Assembly: GCA_905142475.1 (NCBI GenBank)
Contig: LR990730.1
Span: 3,286,001-3,350,000 of the forward strand
Reading direction: 5' to 3'
Origin: Xanthomonas hydrangeae
GTDB taxonomy: Bacteria; Pseudomonadota; Gammaproteobacteria; Xanthomonadales; Xanthomonadaceae
DNA length: 64,000 nt
Positions 37,887-52,677 of the stretch are shown piece by piece (the first letter of the stretch is position 1; every line of letters starts with the position of its first letter). The notes below the pieces were generated by a model. The model was not told the DNA's origin and searched no databases. It saw nothing but the letters and a program-made list of their open reading frames with translations. A program made the position numbers and the translations under genes.

Positions 37887-38612
37887 ATGGGCATCCTGAT
37901 CTACCTGGTGCCTGCTTTCGCACTCTGGGCGCTCATCGCCACCGGGCTGGCGTTCGTGCGTGGCCGGCAACTGCGTGCCGAGTCCGGCCAGCTTGCCAGC
38001 ACCCAGGACAGTCTTGCCCGCTACCAGGCTGCGCTGTCGCAGTTGAAGGCACGCGCGGCCGCCAGCACGCTGGAGCTGGAATCGCTGCAGCGCAGCTACG
38101 CGGTGCTCAAACAGTCGCTGGAGCAGCAGGAACAGAACGCGGCCGAGCAACAGGCGACCACGGCCCAGGTGATTCCGATGGTGATGGTGCAGCAACTGGA
38201 CATCGCCAACGAAATCGGCACCTTGTTTGCGCATGTGGCACGCGTTGCACGCAGCCTGCGTCGCTATAGCGCTTACAGCCGCGGCCACAATGCCCCCGAA
38301 CCGAACACCGCCCGCTACGACCTGCACTGGTTGGCGGACTGCTTGCACAGCTTCGACCAGATCGGCCATGCGCTGGTGCGCGGTAACGTCGCCGCGTTGA
38401 TCACGGCCTGCCAGGACCTGCTGTCGATGTACGACCACTATCTCAAGGACGGTTCCGGCTACAACAGCCGCGATACCTTTCAGCGTCTGAGCAGCGATGT
38501 GCCATTGTCCGATGCCACCGACGCCATCCGCTCGATCATCGTCAAGGCCACGCTGGCGCAGGACGCGCAGGATGCGGTGATGGAAGAAGCAGTTGCGGCG
38601 AATGTGGCTTGA
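37887..38612 (+). CDS. Membrane-anchored coiled-coil protein, hypothetical
   Basis: A 241-residue protein with one N-terminal membrane helix (about 3-24, LIYLVPAFALWALIATGLAFV) and a long heptad-rich coiled coil (about 30-100) with SLEQQEQNAAEQQ. A helical C-terminal domain follows (ANEIGTLFAHVARVARSLRRYSA, ALVRGNVAALITACQDLLSMYDHYLKD written in parts). GAGGAGCC near the ATG supports the start. It is divergent from the HExxH gene and followed by a tandem repeat and a bidirectional terminator, so it is a single-gene unit. I cannot name a function. Confidence 0.6.
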   Translation: MGILIYLVPAFALWALIATGLAFVRGRQLRAESGQLASTQDSLARYQAALSQLKARAAASTLELESLQRSYAVLKQSLEQQEQNAAEQQATTAQVIPMVMVQQLDIANEIGTLFAHVARVARSLRRYSAYSRGHNAPEPNTARYDLHWLADCLHSFDQIGHALVRGNVAALITACQDLLSMYDHYLKDGSGYNSRDTFQRLSSDVPLSDATDAIRSIIVKATLAQDAQDAVMEEAVAANVA

Positions 38613-38665
38613 TTCGGGATTCGGGATTCGGGATTCGGGATTCGGGATTCGGGATTCGCAAGAGC
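38611..38665. repeat. 7-bp tandem repeat (GATTCGG x7) with CGCAAGAGC tail
   Basis: Seven consecutive GATTCGG units (the last is GATTCGC) start two bases before the end of the coiled-coil gene and run to 38659, followed by AAGAGC. A degenerate version with the same tail lies at 56907-56943. It is a simple-sequence repeat that may vary in copy number between strains. Confidence 0.85.
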
Positions 38666-38763
38666 GTGGGCGCGGCGTTCTGTTAGATCAACACGTAGAT
38701 GCTTGGCTGTCTGACAGCGTATCGATGAGCATCGTTGGCTGAAACCTACATTGCGACACTCAT

Positions 38764-38796
38764 AAAAAAGCGCACCACTTACGGTGCGCTTTTTTT
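38764..38796. terminator. Bidirectional Rho-independent terminator
   Basis: Stem AGCGCACC (38769-38776) / GGTGCGCT (38783-38790) with the loop ACTTAC, flanked by A6 before and T7 after. It serves both the rightward coiled-coil gene and the leftward glucose dehydrogenase gene. Confidence 0.9.
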
Positions 38797-38855
38797 GTTT
38801 CAAGCCTTGGAAACGGCTAACGAACTCTGGCGAGCAGGTCCGATAACGGCTCAAA

Positions 38856-41333
38856 TCAAGGCGTTTTCTGCGGCAACGCATACGCCACCACCGCATCGCC
38901 CGCGGGCGTTTCCATGAAGTGGTGGCCGCCGGCCATGATCACCAGATACTCGCGGCCGCCGTAGGCATACACCATCGGGTTGGCCTGACCACCGGCCGGC
39001 AACTTGGCGTGCCACAGCTCCCTGCCGGTAGACAGATCGATGGCGCGGATCAGGTCGTCGGTGGCTGCGGCAATGAAGATCAACCCGCTTGCCGTCACTA
39101 CCGAACCGCCGTTGTTCGGCGTGCCGATCTCGATCGGCAACCCCGAGCGGATACCGAACGGCCCATTGCCGCGCGCACTGCCGAACGGGCGATCCCATAG
39201 GGTCTTGCCGCTGGCCAGATCGATCGCGCGGATGCCGCCATAAGGAGGCTCCTTGCACAGCAACTTGGTGAACGGCAAACGCCAGCCAGCATTGACGTTG
39301 ATCGCATATGGCGTGCCGGCCTGCGGATCGCCCGCACCTTCCGCACCGCCCGCATCGCCACGCACTTCGTCGCGCGGTGCCCAGCCCAGTTTGTCGGCCT
39401 TGGCGCGCGGCACCAGCAGGTTGTAGTTGGGCATGTCGTTGTAGTTGGCCACGATCACCCCGCGCCGCGGATCCACCGCCACGCTGCCCCAATCCGAACC
39501 GCCGTTGTAGCCGGGATATTCGATCGAATGGCGGTCGGCTTCCGGCGGCGTGTAGATGCCCTTGTAGCTGGCCTTGCGGAACTGGATGCGGCACACCAGC
39601 TGATCGATCGGCGTCATCCCCCACATGTCGCGCTCGGTCAGATCCGGCTTGCGCAACGTGTGATACAGCGAGAACGGCTGCGTCCTGGCGCGCATCTGCG
39701 GCTCCACACCGCCACCGGGCACTGCACGTTCTTCCACGCCCACCAGCGGCTTGCCGGTACGCCGATCCAGCACGTACAACTCGCCCTGCTTGCTCGGCAG
39801 CAACACCGCCGGCACGTTGACCCCGTCCTTGGGGAAATCGATCAGGCTCGGCTGCGAACCCAGATCGTAATCCCAGGCATCGATATGCGTGGTCTGGAAA
39901 TTCCACACCGGCTTGCCGGTGGTGACATCCAGCGCCACCAGCGAGGTCGCATAGCGATTCTCCCGCGGCGTACGCGAACTGCTCCAGTAATCGGCGGTGG
40001 AGTTGCCCATCGGCAGATACACATAGCCCAGCTGTTCGTCGGCTGCGGCCGTGGTCCACATGTTCGGCGTGCCCCGCGTCCAGCTTTGGCCCGGCGGCGG
40101 TGCGCCGTTCCAGTCCGGATGGGTCATGTCCCAGGCCCAGCGCAGCTTGCCGGTCACCGCGTCGAAACCTTCGATCACACCGGACGGCTCGTAACGCTTC
40201 TGCCCGTCCAGCACCTGATGGCCGGTCACCACCACGCCACGCACGATGGCCGGTGGCGAATTGATCGACACATAGCCCGGCGGGGTCTCGCCCATCCCCA
40301 CGGTGATGTCGACCTGGCCGTTGTTGCCGAAGTCCGCGCACGGCTTGCCGCTGCGTGCATCCAGTGCGATCAGGCGACCATCCAGCGTGCCTTCGATGAT
40401 GCGCGTGCGGCACATTGCCGAGGTAGCCGTTGCCACCGCTCCTGCGCCATCGTTGGCTGCCGCTGGCATCTGGTAATACGACACGCCGCGGCAGGCAGCC
40501 GTATACGGAATCGCCTCGTCCTTGACCTTGGGATCGTAGCGCCAACGCTCTCTACCGCTGGATGCATCCAGCGCGATCACCTGATTGCGCGCAGTGCACA
40601 CATACAGGCTGTCGCCCACTTTCAACGGCGTGGTTTCCGCGCCCCAGCGCTTGCTTGGCAGATCGCCGGTGTGGAAGAGCCAGGCCTGCTTCAACTGCGC
40701 AACGTTATCGCGATTGATCTGCTGCAGCGGCGAATAACGCAGCCCGGCCTGGCTGCGTCCATACGCGGCCCAGTCGTCATCGGCAGGCGCATTTGCCGGC
40801 TGTGCGCCAGAGGACGCAAGCGACGCTGGAACGGTGCGATTGACCAGGCTCGCGGCAACGCCGGCCGCATGCGCCAACGCGCCATCGGCCTCGGTCACCC
40901 CAAACGGCACGAACGCCAGCGCGAAGGCCACCACAAACACCGCCGCCAGTACGCCGGCCACGCTGCGCGACAGCGCGCGCGACACCGGGCGCTCCAACTT
41001 GGGCAGCAACAGCGCCAGCACGAACGCCAGGCCGACGATCAGGCCCGCACGCGGCACCCAACGCCAGTAATCGCTGCCCGACTCCCACCATGTCCACAAC
41101 AACGACGCCACGACCACTGCAGCAAACCACCACGCGCCAGCATTGCGACCGCGAAACAGCAGCACGCCGGCAACCAGCATGGCCGCGCCCGCAGGCGCGT
41201 AGTACCAGGAGCCGCCCAGCGCGGCCAACCACACGCCGCCTGCAAGCAGCACAGCGCCGAGCACTCCAATCACGCCTCCCAATGTCGCCAGCGCCCAATG
41301 GCCGCGACGGGAAGGACGATGCACGATCGTCAT
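38856..41333 (-). CDS. gcd: Membrane-bound PQQ-dependent glucose dehydrogenase
   Basis: An 825-residue quinoprotein that oxidises glucose to gluconolactone on the periplasmic side and passes electrons to ubiquinone. Five membrane helices lie in about residues 10-150. The eight-bladed propeller follows, with repeated docking motifs such as DWAAYGRSQAGLRYSPL, LDASSGRERWRYDP, TWWESGSDYWRW earlier, and GSQPSLIDFPKDG. AGGAA lies upstream of the ATG at 41333. PQQ synthesis genes are elsewhere. Gluconate output helps to solubilise phosphate and feeds the Entner-Doudoroff pathway. The gene stands alone between two terminators. Confidence 0.95.
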   Translation of the reverse strand: MTIVHRPSRRGHWALATLGGVIGVLGAVLLAGGVWLAALGGSWYYAPAGAAMLVAGVLLFRGRNAGAWWFAAVVVASLLWTWWESGSDYWRWVPRAGLIVGLAFVLALLLPKLERPVSRALSRSVAGVLAAVFVVAFALAFVPFGVTEADGALAHAAGVAASLVNRTVPASLASSGAQPANAPADDDWAAYGRSQAGLRYSPLQQINRDNVAQLKQAWLFHTGDLPSKRWGAETTPLKVGDSLYVCTARNQVIALDASSGRERWRYDPKVKDEAIPYTAACRGVSYYQMPAAANDGAGAVATATSAMCRTRIIEGTLDGRLIALDARSGKPCADFGNNGQVDITVGMGETPPGYVSINSPPAIVRGVVVTGHQVLDGQKRYEPSGVIEGFDAVTGKLRWAWDMTHPDWNGAPPPGQSWTRGTPNMWTTAAADEQLGYVYLPMGNSTADYWSSSRTPRENRYATSLVALDVTTGKPVWNFQTTHIDAWDYDLGSQPSLIDFPKDGVNVPAVLLPSKQGELYVLDRRTGKPLVGVEERAVPGGGVEPQMRARTQPFSLYHTLRKPDLTERDMWGMTPIDQLVCRIQFRKASYKGIYTPPEADRHSIEYPGYNGGSDWGSVAVDPRRGVIVANYNDMPNYNLLVPRAKADKLGWAPRDEVRGDAGGAEGAGDPQAGTPYAINVNAGWRLPFTKLLCKEPPYGGIRAIDLASGKTLWDRPFGSARGNGPFGIRSGLPIEIGTPNNGGSVVTASGLIFIAAATDDLIRAIDLSTGRELWHAKLPAGGQANPMVYAYGGREYLVIMAGGHHFMETPAGDAVVAYALPQKTP

Positions 41334-41470
41334 CAGTTGTTCCTGTTCGATTCTGCGGCGACGCAACGCCGCCGCACCGTCAACCACCTTCGACCCGCAA
41401 CGGTGAAAGAGCCGCGTTCTTTGCGGCCCCCGTCGAAAAACACTGCGTTGCAGATGTCACCGCGTGCAAT

Positions 41471-41500
41471 AAAAAACGCCGGCTGTGCGCCGGCGTTTTT
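41471..41500. terminator. Bidirectional terminator between gcd and gyrA
   Basis: Stem CGCCGGC (41477-41483) / GCCGGCG (41489-41495) with A6 before and T5 after. It lies 29 bases past the gyrA stop, so it ends gyrA on the minus strand. Confidence 0.85.
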
Positions 41501-41528
41501 CTTCAACTGCGTTACTCGCTAAGCGCGA

Positions 41529-44240
41529 TCACGCTTCGGTCGGCGGCAACTCGCTGGTGCTTGCAGCCGGTGCGACGGCTGCATCGTCCACCACGTCTTC
41601 CACTTCATCCAGCGACGCATCCAGACGTTCCACCGCCTGCAGCTTTTCGCCCTTGGACAAACGGATCAGCGTGACGCCCTGCGTGTTGCGACCCACGCGC
41701 GAGATCTCCGAACCTCGGGTGCGCACCAGCGTACCGCCGTCGGAAATCAGCAGCACTTCGTCGGTGCCGCCCAGCAGCACCGCACGCACCAACTTGCCGT
41801 TGCGCTCGGTGGTCTGGATGCCGATCACGCCCTGCGTGCCGCGTCCCTTGCGCGGATACTCGGCCAGCGGGGTGCGCTTGCCATAGCCGTTCTCGGTGGC
41901 GGTCAGGATATAGGCCATGTCGTCGCTCTCGGCAACGTCGATAACCGCTGCATCGGCAACGTCCGTGCTCTCCACGACGTCCTCTACGCTCTCTTCCTCG
42001 ACATCGCTTTCGACGCCCGCAGCACGCTCGGCCACGATCAGGCTGACCACCTCTTCGCCCTTGGTCAGACGGATACCGCGCACGCCGGTGGCGGTACGGC
42101 CCATCGAACGCACCGTGGATTCGCCGAAGCGCACGGTCTTGCCGTTGGAGGCAAACAACAGCACGTCGCGGTCGCCATCGGTCAAGGCAACACCGACCAG
42201 CGCATCGCCCTCATCGAGGTTGATGGCGATCTTGCCGCGCGCCAGGCGGAACGCGAATTCGCTCAGCGGGGTCTTCTTGACCGTGCCGTTGCGGGTGGCG
42301 AAGAACACATAGCGGTTATCGGCGTATTCGCGCACCGGCAGCACCGCCTGCACGCGCTCGCCGGGTTCCAGCGGAATCCAGTTGATGATCGGACGGCCGC
42401 GCGCATTGGAGCCGGCCTCCGGCAACTGATACACCGGCAGCCAGAACACCTTGCCGCTGCTGGTGAAGGTGAGCAGCGTGTCGTGCGTGTTGACCAGCCA
42501 CAGCTGATCGATGAAGTCCTCTTCCTTGGTCGCTGCGGCAGAACGACCACGGCCGCCACGGCGCTGCGCACGATACGCGCTCACCGGCTGGCGCTTGGCA
42601 TAACCGGCGTGCGACAGCGTCACCACCACGTCTTCCGGCGAAATCAGATCGAGAATATCCAGATCTTCTTCGCTGTGACGGATTTCGGTGCGGCGTTCGT
42701 CGCCGTACTCTTCGCGGATATTGATCAGCTCGTCGCGGATCACCTGCAGCAGCACGTCGGGATTTTCCAGGATGCGGATCAGGCCCTGGATGACCTCGAG
42801 CAACTGCTTGTACTCGTCGGTCAGCTTTTCCTGCTCCAACCCGGTCAGGCGATGCAGACGCATTTCCAGGATCTGCGAGGCCTGCACTTCGGTGAGCTGG
42901 TAAAAGCCCTTGATCAGGCCCACGCCCGGCGGCAGATCTTCCGGCTTGGAGGCTTCGGCGCCGGCTGCGCCCAGCAAGGCGCCGACCAACCCCGGTTCCC
43001 AGGTCTTGGCCAGCATGCGCTCGCGCGCTTCCTGTGGATTGGCCGAGGTCTTGATCAGCTCGATCATCTCGTCGATGTTGGCCAACGCGACGGTCAAGCC
43101 TTCCAGCACGTGCGCACGCGCACGCGCCTTGCGCAGTTCAAAGATGGTGCGGCGGGTCACCACTTCGCGGCGGTGGCGGATGAACGCCTGCAGCATCTGC
43201 TTGAGGTTCATCAACTGCGGGCGGCCGTCGATCAGCGCCACCATGTTGATGCCGAACACCGACTCCATCTGGGTCTGCTGATACAGGTTGTTGAGCACAA
43301 CCTCGGCCGACTCGCCGCGCTTGACCTCGATGTAGATGCGCATGCCGTCCTTGTCGGACTCGTCGCGCAGCTCGCTGATGCCTTCGAGCTTCTTTTCCTT
43401 GACCAGCTCGGCGATCTTTTCGATCAACCGCGCCTTGTTCACCTGATACGGGATCTCGGTGACGATGATCGCTTCACGGCCGTTGTCGGCCACTTCCACG
43501 TCGGCCTTGGCGCGCATGCGCACGCGGCCACGGCCGGTGCGGTAACCGGCAGCGATGCCGGCGGTGCCGTTGATGATGCCGGCGGTGGGGAAATCCGGGC
43601 CGGGGATGTACTCCATCAGGCCTTCGACATCCAGCTCCGGCGTGTCGATCAAGGCGATGCAGGCGTTGATCGCTTCGGTCAGATTGTGCGGCGGGATATT
43701 GGTGGCCATGCCCACCGCGATACCGGCCGAGCCGTTGACCAGCAGGCTCGGGAACCGGGTCGGCATGACCGTCGGCTCCAGTTCCTTTTCGTCGTAATTG
43801 GGCTGGAAATCGACCGTTTCCTTGTCGATGTCGGCCATCAGCTCATGCGCCAGCCGCGACATGCGCGACTCGGTGTAACGCATCGCCGCGGCGGAGTCGC
43901 CATCGACCGAACCGAAGTTACCCTGGCCGTCGACCATCATGTAGCGCAGCGAGAATGGCTGCGCCATGCGCACCAATGTGTCGTATACCGACTGGTCGCC
44001 GTGCGGGTGGTACTTACCGATGACGTCGCCGACGATACGCGCCGACTTGAAGTACGCCTTGTTGCTGTGCGCGCCCAGCACGTGCATGGCATACAGCACG
44101 CGGCGATGCACAGGTTTGAGGCCATCACGGGCATCGGGGAGTGCGCGGCCCACGATCACGCTCATCGCGTAATCGAGATAGCTCTTGCGCATCTCGTCTT
44201 CCAGATTGACCTGGATGATTTCCTTGGCGGTTTCTGCCAT
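41529..44240 (-). CDS. gyrA: DNA gyrase subunit A
   Basis: A 903-residue type II topoisomerase subunit that cuts and rejoins DNA and, with GyrB, adds negative supercoils. The start [15 protein letters not shown] is at 44240. The catalytic Tyr is Tyr122 (AAMRYTES). The quinolone region reads [11 protein letters not shown], with Gln at position 83 where E. coli has Ser, a known natural difference in the Xanthomonadaceae. The C-terminal domain holds the GyrA box QRRGGRGR and an acidic insertion (about 770-815, [12 protein letters not shown]) not present in E. coli. Length is somewhat above the 875 of E. coli. Confidence 0.98.
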   Translation of the reverse strand: MAETAKEIIQVNLEDEMRKSYLDYAMSVIVGRALPDARDGLKPVHRRVLYAMHVLGAHSNKAYFKSARIVGDVIGKYHPHGDQSVYDTLVRMAQPFSLRYMMVDGQGNFGSVDGDSAAAMRYTESRMSRLAHELMADIDKETVDFQPNYDEKELEPTVMPTRFPSLLVNGSAGIAVGMATNIPPHNLTEAINACIALIDTPELDVEGLMEYIPGPDFPTAGIINGTAGIAAGYRTGRGRVRMRAKADVEVADNGREAIIVTEIPYQVNKARLIEKIAELVKEKKLEGISELRDESDKDGMRIYIEVKRGESAEVVLNNLYQQTQMESVFGINMVALIDGRPQLMNLKQMLQAFIRHRREVVTRRTIFELRKARARAHVLEGLTVALANIDEMIELIKTSANPQEARERMLAKTWEPGLVGALLGAAGAEASKPEDLPPGVGLIKGFYQLTEVQASQILEMRLHRLTGLEQEKLTDEYKQLLEVIQGLIRILENPDVLLQVIRDELINIREEYGDERRTEIRHSEEDLDILDLISPEDVVVTLSHAGYAKRQPVSAYRAQRRGGRGRSAAATKEEDFIDQLWLVNTHDTLLTFTSSGKVFWLPVYQLPEAGSNARGRPIINWIPLEPGERVQAVLPVREYADNRYVFFATRNGTVKKTPLSEFAFRLARGKIAINLDEGDALVGVALTDGDRDVLLFASNGKTVRFGESTVRSMGRTATGVRGIRLTKGEEVVSLIVAERAAGVESDVEEESVEDVVESTDVADAAVIDVAESDDMAYILTATENGYGKRTPLAEYPRKGRGTQGVIGIQTTERNGKLVRAVLLGGTDEVLLISDGGTLVRTRGSEISRVGRNTQGVTLIRLSKGEKLQAVERLDASLDEVEDVVDDAAVAPAASTSELPPTEA

Positions 44241-44451
44241 TCGGGTTCCGTAATTTTGAGGTGGCGGGCGAGCCGGAAAGCCGCGTCGGGAGCACCCTGT
44301 AACAGGCTGCCGGCCCCACGCTCCCGCCGATCGATTCAAGCCCCGGATTGTACCACGAAGGGGCAGCCCGATGCCGCCGGTTTACCAGCCAGAAACAAGC
44401 ACTTGCGCGGCGTTTGCGCGGTGTTGGCAGCGTTATCGCGCCGCGCCCGGC

Positions 44452-45516
44452 TCAGGCGCCGAACGCGGCCTGCATCTGCGCCAGGTCGGGCTGCGCAATC
44501 ACCCCGCGCTCGGTGACGATCGCATCGATCAAGCTGCCGGGGGTGACGTCGAACACCGGGTTCCAGGCATGGATGCCATCAGCCACCGTTCTGACCCCGC
44601 CCACCCCGAACAATTCGCCCGGGTCGCGCTGCTCGATCTCGATCTGCTCGCCGCTGGCGGTGGCCATATCCACCGTGGACGACGGCGCCACCACCATGAA
44701 CTTGACGCCGTGGTGGCGCGCAGCGATGGCCAGCTGATAGGTGCCGATCTTGTTGGCGGTATCGCCATTGGCGCAGATGCGGTCGGCGCCGACGATCACC
44801 CATTGCACCAGGCCGGATTTCATCAGGTGCGAGGCGGCCGAATCGGCGATCAAGGTCGCGTCGATGCCGTCCTGCTGCAGCTCCCACACGGTCAGGCGCG
44901 CGCCCTGCAACCACGGCCGGGTCTCGCCGGCAAACACCTTGCCGATGCGCTGCTGCGCCATGCCGGCACGGATCACGCCCAGCGCGGTGCCGAAACCGGC
45001 GGTGGCCAGCGAGCCGGTATTGCAATGGGTCAGCACGCCGCTGCCCGGCGCGATCAGCGCAGCGCCGAGTGCGCCCATGTGCCGATTGGCGGCCAGATCT
45101 TCGTCGGCGATGGCCTGCGCCTCGCGCGCGATCACCGCGCGCCAGTCGGCGCCGGCAGCGCCCAGCACGCGACGCATGCGCATCAGCGCCCAGGCCAGAT
45201 TGACCGCGGTCGGACGCGCGGCATTGAGCCGCAACAGCGCCGGTTCGAGCTTCTGCAATGCCGCGCTGCCGTCATCGGCATCGATTTCGCGCGCCGCCAA
45301 CACCACGCCCCACCCGGCCGCAATCCCGATCGCCGGCGCGCCGCGCACCGCCAGCGAATGGATCGCCTCGGCCACCGCGTCGCTGCTCTCGCAACGCACA
45401 TGCTCCACCACGAAGGGCAGCCTGCGTTGGTCGAGCAATTCCAGGGCGTCGCCGGTCCACAGCAGTGGGCGGATGTGGTCGTAGCGGGCGTAATCGATGT
45501 GGGCGCTGTCGTTCAT
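44452..45516 (-). CDS. mtnA: Methylthioribose-1-phosphate isomerase
   Basis: A 354-residue isomerase of the methionine salvage pathway, related to eIF2B, that converts methylthioribose-1-phosphate to methylthioribulose-1-phosphate. The family pattern is [33 protein letters not shown] (catalytic Cys) and [19 protein letters not shown] (catalytic Asp). The start [13 protein letters not shown] is plausible. The gene is 211 bases past gyrA in the same direction. No other mtn genes are visible here. Confidence 0.96.
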   Translation of the reverse strand: MNDSAHIDYARYDHIRPLLWTGDALELLDQRRLPFVVEHVRCESSDAVAEAIHSLAVRGAPAIGIAAGWGVVLAAREIDADDGSAALQKLEPALLRLNAARPTAVNLAWALMRMRRVLGAAGADWRAVIAREAQAIADEDLAANRHMGALGAALIAPGSGVLTHCNTGSLATAGFGTALGVIRAGMAQQRIGKVFAGETRPWLQGARLTVWELQQDGIDATLIADSAASHLMKSGLVQWVIVGADRICANGDTANKIGTYQLAIAARHHGVKFMVVAPSSTVDMATASGEQIEIEQRDPGELFGVGGVRTVADGIHAWNPVFDVTPGSLIDAIVTERGVIAQPDLAQMQAAFGA

Positions 45517-45615
45517 GGCGCTATTGTAAGGCGCGCGGGCAGCCCAGTCAGTGGACCTGCCGTGCTCAGCCTGGGGTCAGCGCGCAACAATGCCTGAAGC
45601 GCAAAAGCCTGGTTG

Positions 45616-45730
45616 GCCGAGCGCGCGGTGTCCTCGCCGCTCGCGGGACACGCCGCAAGTACGTCCATGTAGGCTCGGTGGCGGCATCCATGCCGCCACA
45701 CGGTCCCGCAAGCGGCGAGGACACCGCACC
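45616..45730. repeat. Dispersed palindromic repeat, copy B (reverse orientation)
   Basis: The reverse-complement relative of copies A and C. The outer arms GCGGTGTCCTCGCCGC (45625-45640) and GCGGCGAGGACACCGC (45712-45727) are perfect, and the inner hairpin is GTGGCGGCAT / ATGCCGCCAC (45679-45700). The outer arms have diverged from copies A and C but kept pairing, which shows compensatory change. Confidence 0.8.
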
Positions 45731-45850
45731 AGAGAGTTAGTCCGCTGTTGGGTGAAAGGCGGCCGTCTAGCGGGTGCTTTAGCGTTCTGTGCGGGGCATA
45801 CAACTTCATGAGAGCGAGCCAATAGAAGCAGCTAAAGCATTGCTTGCAAC

Positions 45851-45998
45851 CATGCACACCGACCGTCTTCACTGGTCCTTGCCCGCCCACCGTCGCGGGA
45901 CCTTACGCGGCATGGATGCCGCGTAAGAGCCTACACGGACGTACTTGTGACGTGTCCCGCGATGGTGGGCCGGCAAGGGCCCTGCAGCCAAGCCGCAG
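45851..45998. repeat. Dispersed palindromic repeat, copy C
   Basis: Nearly the same sequence as copy A (36381-36536), including the flanking words CCATGCACAC and GCAGATCA, the hairpin TTACGCGGCAT/ATGCCGCGTAA and the sequence GGACGTACTTG. It lies head-to-head with copy B, about 120 bases apart. Confidence 0.85.
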
Positions 45999-46074
45999 AT
46001 CAGCCGCCCTGTGCAGCGAAAGCCAAGATCCACCGCTCTGCAATAGACCAATACGCAGCAGGTTCGTCAGCCGC

Positions 46075-46761
46075 TCAGTCGACGATGAACTCGGCACGGC
46101 AGCCGTCGTTCACCCACACCCCATCGCGGCTCCAGCCCCAGGTCTGGCCTTCCACGCATTCTTTTTTGGAGATCTGCCGGCCCACGCGCACCTGGCGCTC
46201 CACCGACACCCCACAGGTGCGGCGCGAGCTCTTCTTCGATTCGCAGGTGATCATGCGCGGCACGGCCACAAAGCCGGAACCATCTTCGGCACCGACTTCG
46301 AACTCGCCATCGCAACCGCGTGACACCCAGATTTCGTTACGGCGGGTGCCCCAGGTGCGGCCCTCCTTGCACGGCCACATCGAGCGTTGACGCAACAAGC
46401 GCACTGGCGCACCGCGCAGGATCACCGGGCAGGCCACTTTGCCGCCGTTGGAATCGCAGCGCACCACGCGGCGCATCTGCGGGGAGGCTGGCACGCGTGC
46501 GGAGGCAAACTCCGCACGGCAGCCCTGCTCGACCCACACGCCGTCGCGTTCCACATCCCACTCGCTGCCGCGGATACAACTGGTTTCGGACAACTGGCGC
46601 ACCAGTTGCACGCCGTGTTCGGTATCCATCGCACAGTGCGTTCGCGCCATGTCCTTGGACTCGCAACGCACCACGCCGGAGGCGCGATCCGAGGCACGCG
46701 CGTCGGCGAGCATCAGCAGCGGCAAGCACCACAAACCGCATAAGCTGACCAGCCACTTCAT
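46075..46761 (-). CDS. Secreted DUF3011-like protein with three repeats
   Basis: A 228-residue exported protein. The signal peptide ends near residue 24 (LWCLPLLMLADARAS). The rest has three related units of about 65 residues, each with V(V/I)xCxS, a Cys-x-x pair and a W-containing part ending in GVWV.xGCRAEF (WVEQGCRAEF, WVSRGCDGEF, WVNDGCRAEF), the pattern of DUF3011. Each unit would be held by disulfides. GAGGAG before the ATG at 46761 supports the start. It is likely an envelope or secreted binding protein; the ligand is not known. Confidence 0.85.
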   Translation of the reverse strand: MKWLVSLCGLWCLPLLMLADARASDRASGVVRCESKDMARTHCAMDTEHGVQLVRQLSETSCIRGSEWDVERDGVWVEQGCRAEFASARVPASPQMRRVVRCDSNGGKVACPVILRGAPVRLLRQRSMWPCKEGRTWGTRRNEIWVSRGCDGEFEVGAEDGSGFVAVPRMITCESKKSSRRTCGVSVERQVRVGRQISKKECVEGQTWGWSRDGVWVNDGCRAEFIVD

Positions 46762-46930
46762 GCCGACACTCCTCACCCAAACACACTCTGCGCCGCGCCC
46801 CCGTGGACGTGAGGATGAGAGCATCATCGATGTGAAGAAAGCAATACGGTGCCGATGACAACTGGATGGCACTTCGTGCCTGCGATACGCCATGGAGTCG
46901 GCGGCACAGCCAGAGCAGGCTGCGCTGGCG

Positions 46931-51707
<4,777 letters not shown>

Positions 51708-51730
51708 TCACTAAGCACTGAGTGGTAATC

Positions 51731-51888
51731 CCTTCTCCCCTCGGGAGAAGGTGCCCCGAAGGGGCGGATGAGGGTGCGAGCGAAGCCTCGTGCAGTTGGA
51801 ACCACACCAGGGCTTCGCGCCGCACCCTCACCCCAACCCCTCTCCCGCAGGAGAGGGGCTTTGATTCCCTCTCCTGCCGGAGAGGGGA
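51731..51888. repeat. Dispersed inverted repeat (TTCTCCC/GGGAGAAGG family), copy 1
   Basis: The word order is: CCTTCTCCC hairpin, GTGCCCCGAAGGGGC, GGATGAGGGTGCG, a spacer, CGCACCCTCACCCC, and CCCTCTCCCGCAGGAGAGGGG. The same order in reverse orientation recurs at 57954-58083. The long arms pair with each other. It looks like a non-autonomous mobile repeat. Confidence 0.8.
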
Positions 51889-51889
51889 A

Positions 51890-52621
51890 TCACCAGCGCG
51901 GCGATTTGGTCAGCGGTGGTGCCTGATGCTGGCGATCGTAGGCGCGCAGCTCGTCGCGGATATGCGCCACGCGTTGGCGGCCCAGCGCATTGCGGCTGTC
52001 GTCCAGCACCACACCATCGAGCAGTTCGGCCATGCGCTGCACGGTCGGCAGCATTTTTTCCCAGGCATCCAGCGCAGTCATCGGCGCCGGCAATGTGAGG
52101 AAAAACGCAATCGCCGGGGTCTGCATCTCGCGGATGTTGGCCATGTCGAAACTGCCGGGCTTGAGGATGCTGGCCATGCTGAAGATCGGCCCGCGCTCCG
52201 GGTGCCCCTCAACCAACCGGTGGAAGACATTCATGTGGCCGAACACCAACCCGGTCTTCTCGGCCGCCACCACCACGTCTTCGCCACGCAGCACCTGCCC
52301 GGCCTTGGCCGCGACGAACAGCGAGACGATCTTGTCGAAGTCCTGATTGGGACGCTTGCCGACATCGTTGCCGCCGGCCGCATCTGCATCGTCCAGATTG
52401 AGTTCGCTCTGCTCGGCGCCTTCAGTGCGCTCGAACCGGTCGCCCTCCACGCCCGGCTCGCCGGAAATCACCGGCTCGCGGCGTTCGCGCGGCTGCCCGT
52501 CGTCCTTGTCGACCCGGCGCCCTTGCGGCGATTTCTTCGGGCGACCAAACAGGAAGATGGCCGCGACCAGCAGCAGTCCAGCGATCAGGATCCCGATCCG
52601 GATCATGGCCATGTCGGACAT
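51890..52621 (-). CDS. zipA: Cell division protein ZipA
   Basis: A 243-residue inner-membrane protein that tethers FtsZ at the division site. One N-terminal helix (about 7-25, IRIGILIAGLLLVAAIFLF), then a charged and flexible linker, and a C-terminal FtsZ-binding domain (about 95-235) with KIVSLFVAAKAGQVLRGEDVVVAAE, GLVFGHMNVFHRLVE, and MASILKPGSFD. The linker is short compared with E. coli ZipA (328 residues). It lies 56 bases past smc in the same direction; the smc-zipA-ligA order is a common gammaproteobacterial cluster. Confidence 0.95.
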   Translation of the reverse strand: MSDMAMIRIGILIAGLLLVAAIFLFGRPKKSPQGRRVDKDDGQPRERREPVISGEPGVEGDRFERTEGAEQSELNLDDADAAGGNDVGKRPNQDFDKIVSLFVAAKAGQVLRGEDVVVAAEKTGLVFGHMNVFHRLVEGHPERGPIFSMASILKPGSFDMANIREMQTPAIAFFLTLPAPMTALDAWEKMLPTVQRMAELLDGVVLDDSRNALGRQRVAHIRDELRAYDRQHQAPPLTKSPRW

Positions 52622-52677
52622 TCAGCGTGCCTCCGCATAAGAGTGACAGGTGTCGATATTCCAACAAGCATGGCACG

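Larger units (their letters stand above)
45517..46074. other. Gene-free stretch rich in dispersed repeats
   Basis: Apart from the two repeat copies at 45616-45730 and 45851-45998, which face each other, I see no gene. The stretch lies between the upstream side of mtnA and the stop of the DUF3011-like gene. Confidence 0.7.

Noticed and set aside
38611..38659. A possible CRISPR-like array
   Set aside because: The repeats are 7 bases and directly tandem with no spacers, so it is a simple-sequence repeat. No cas genes are in the window.
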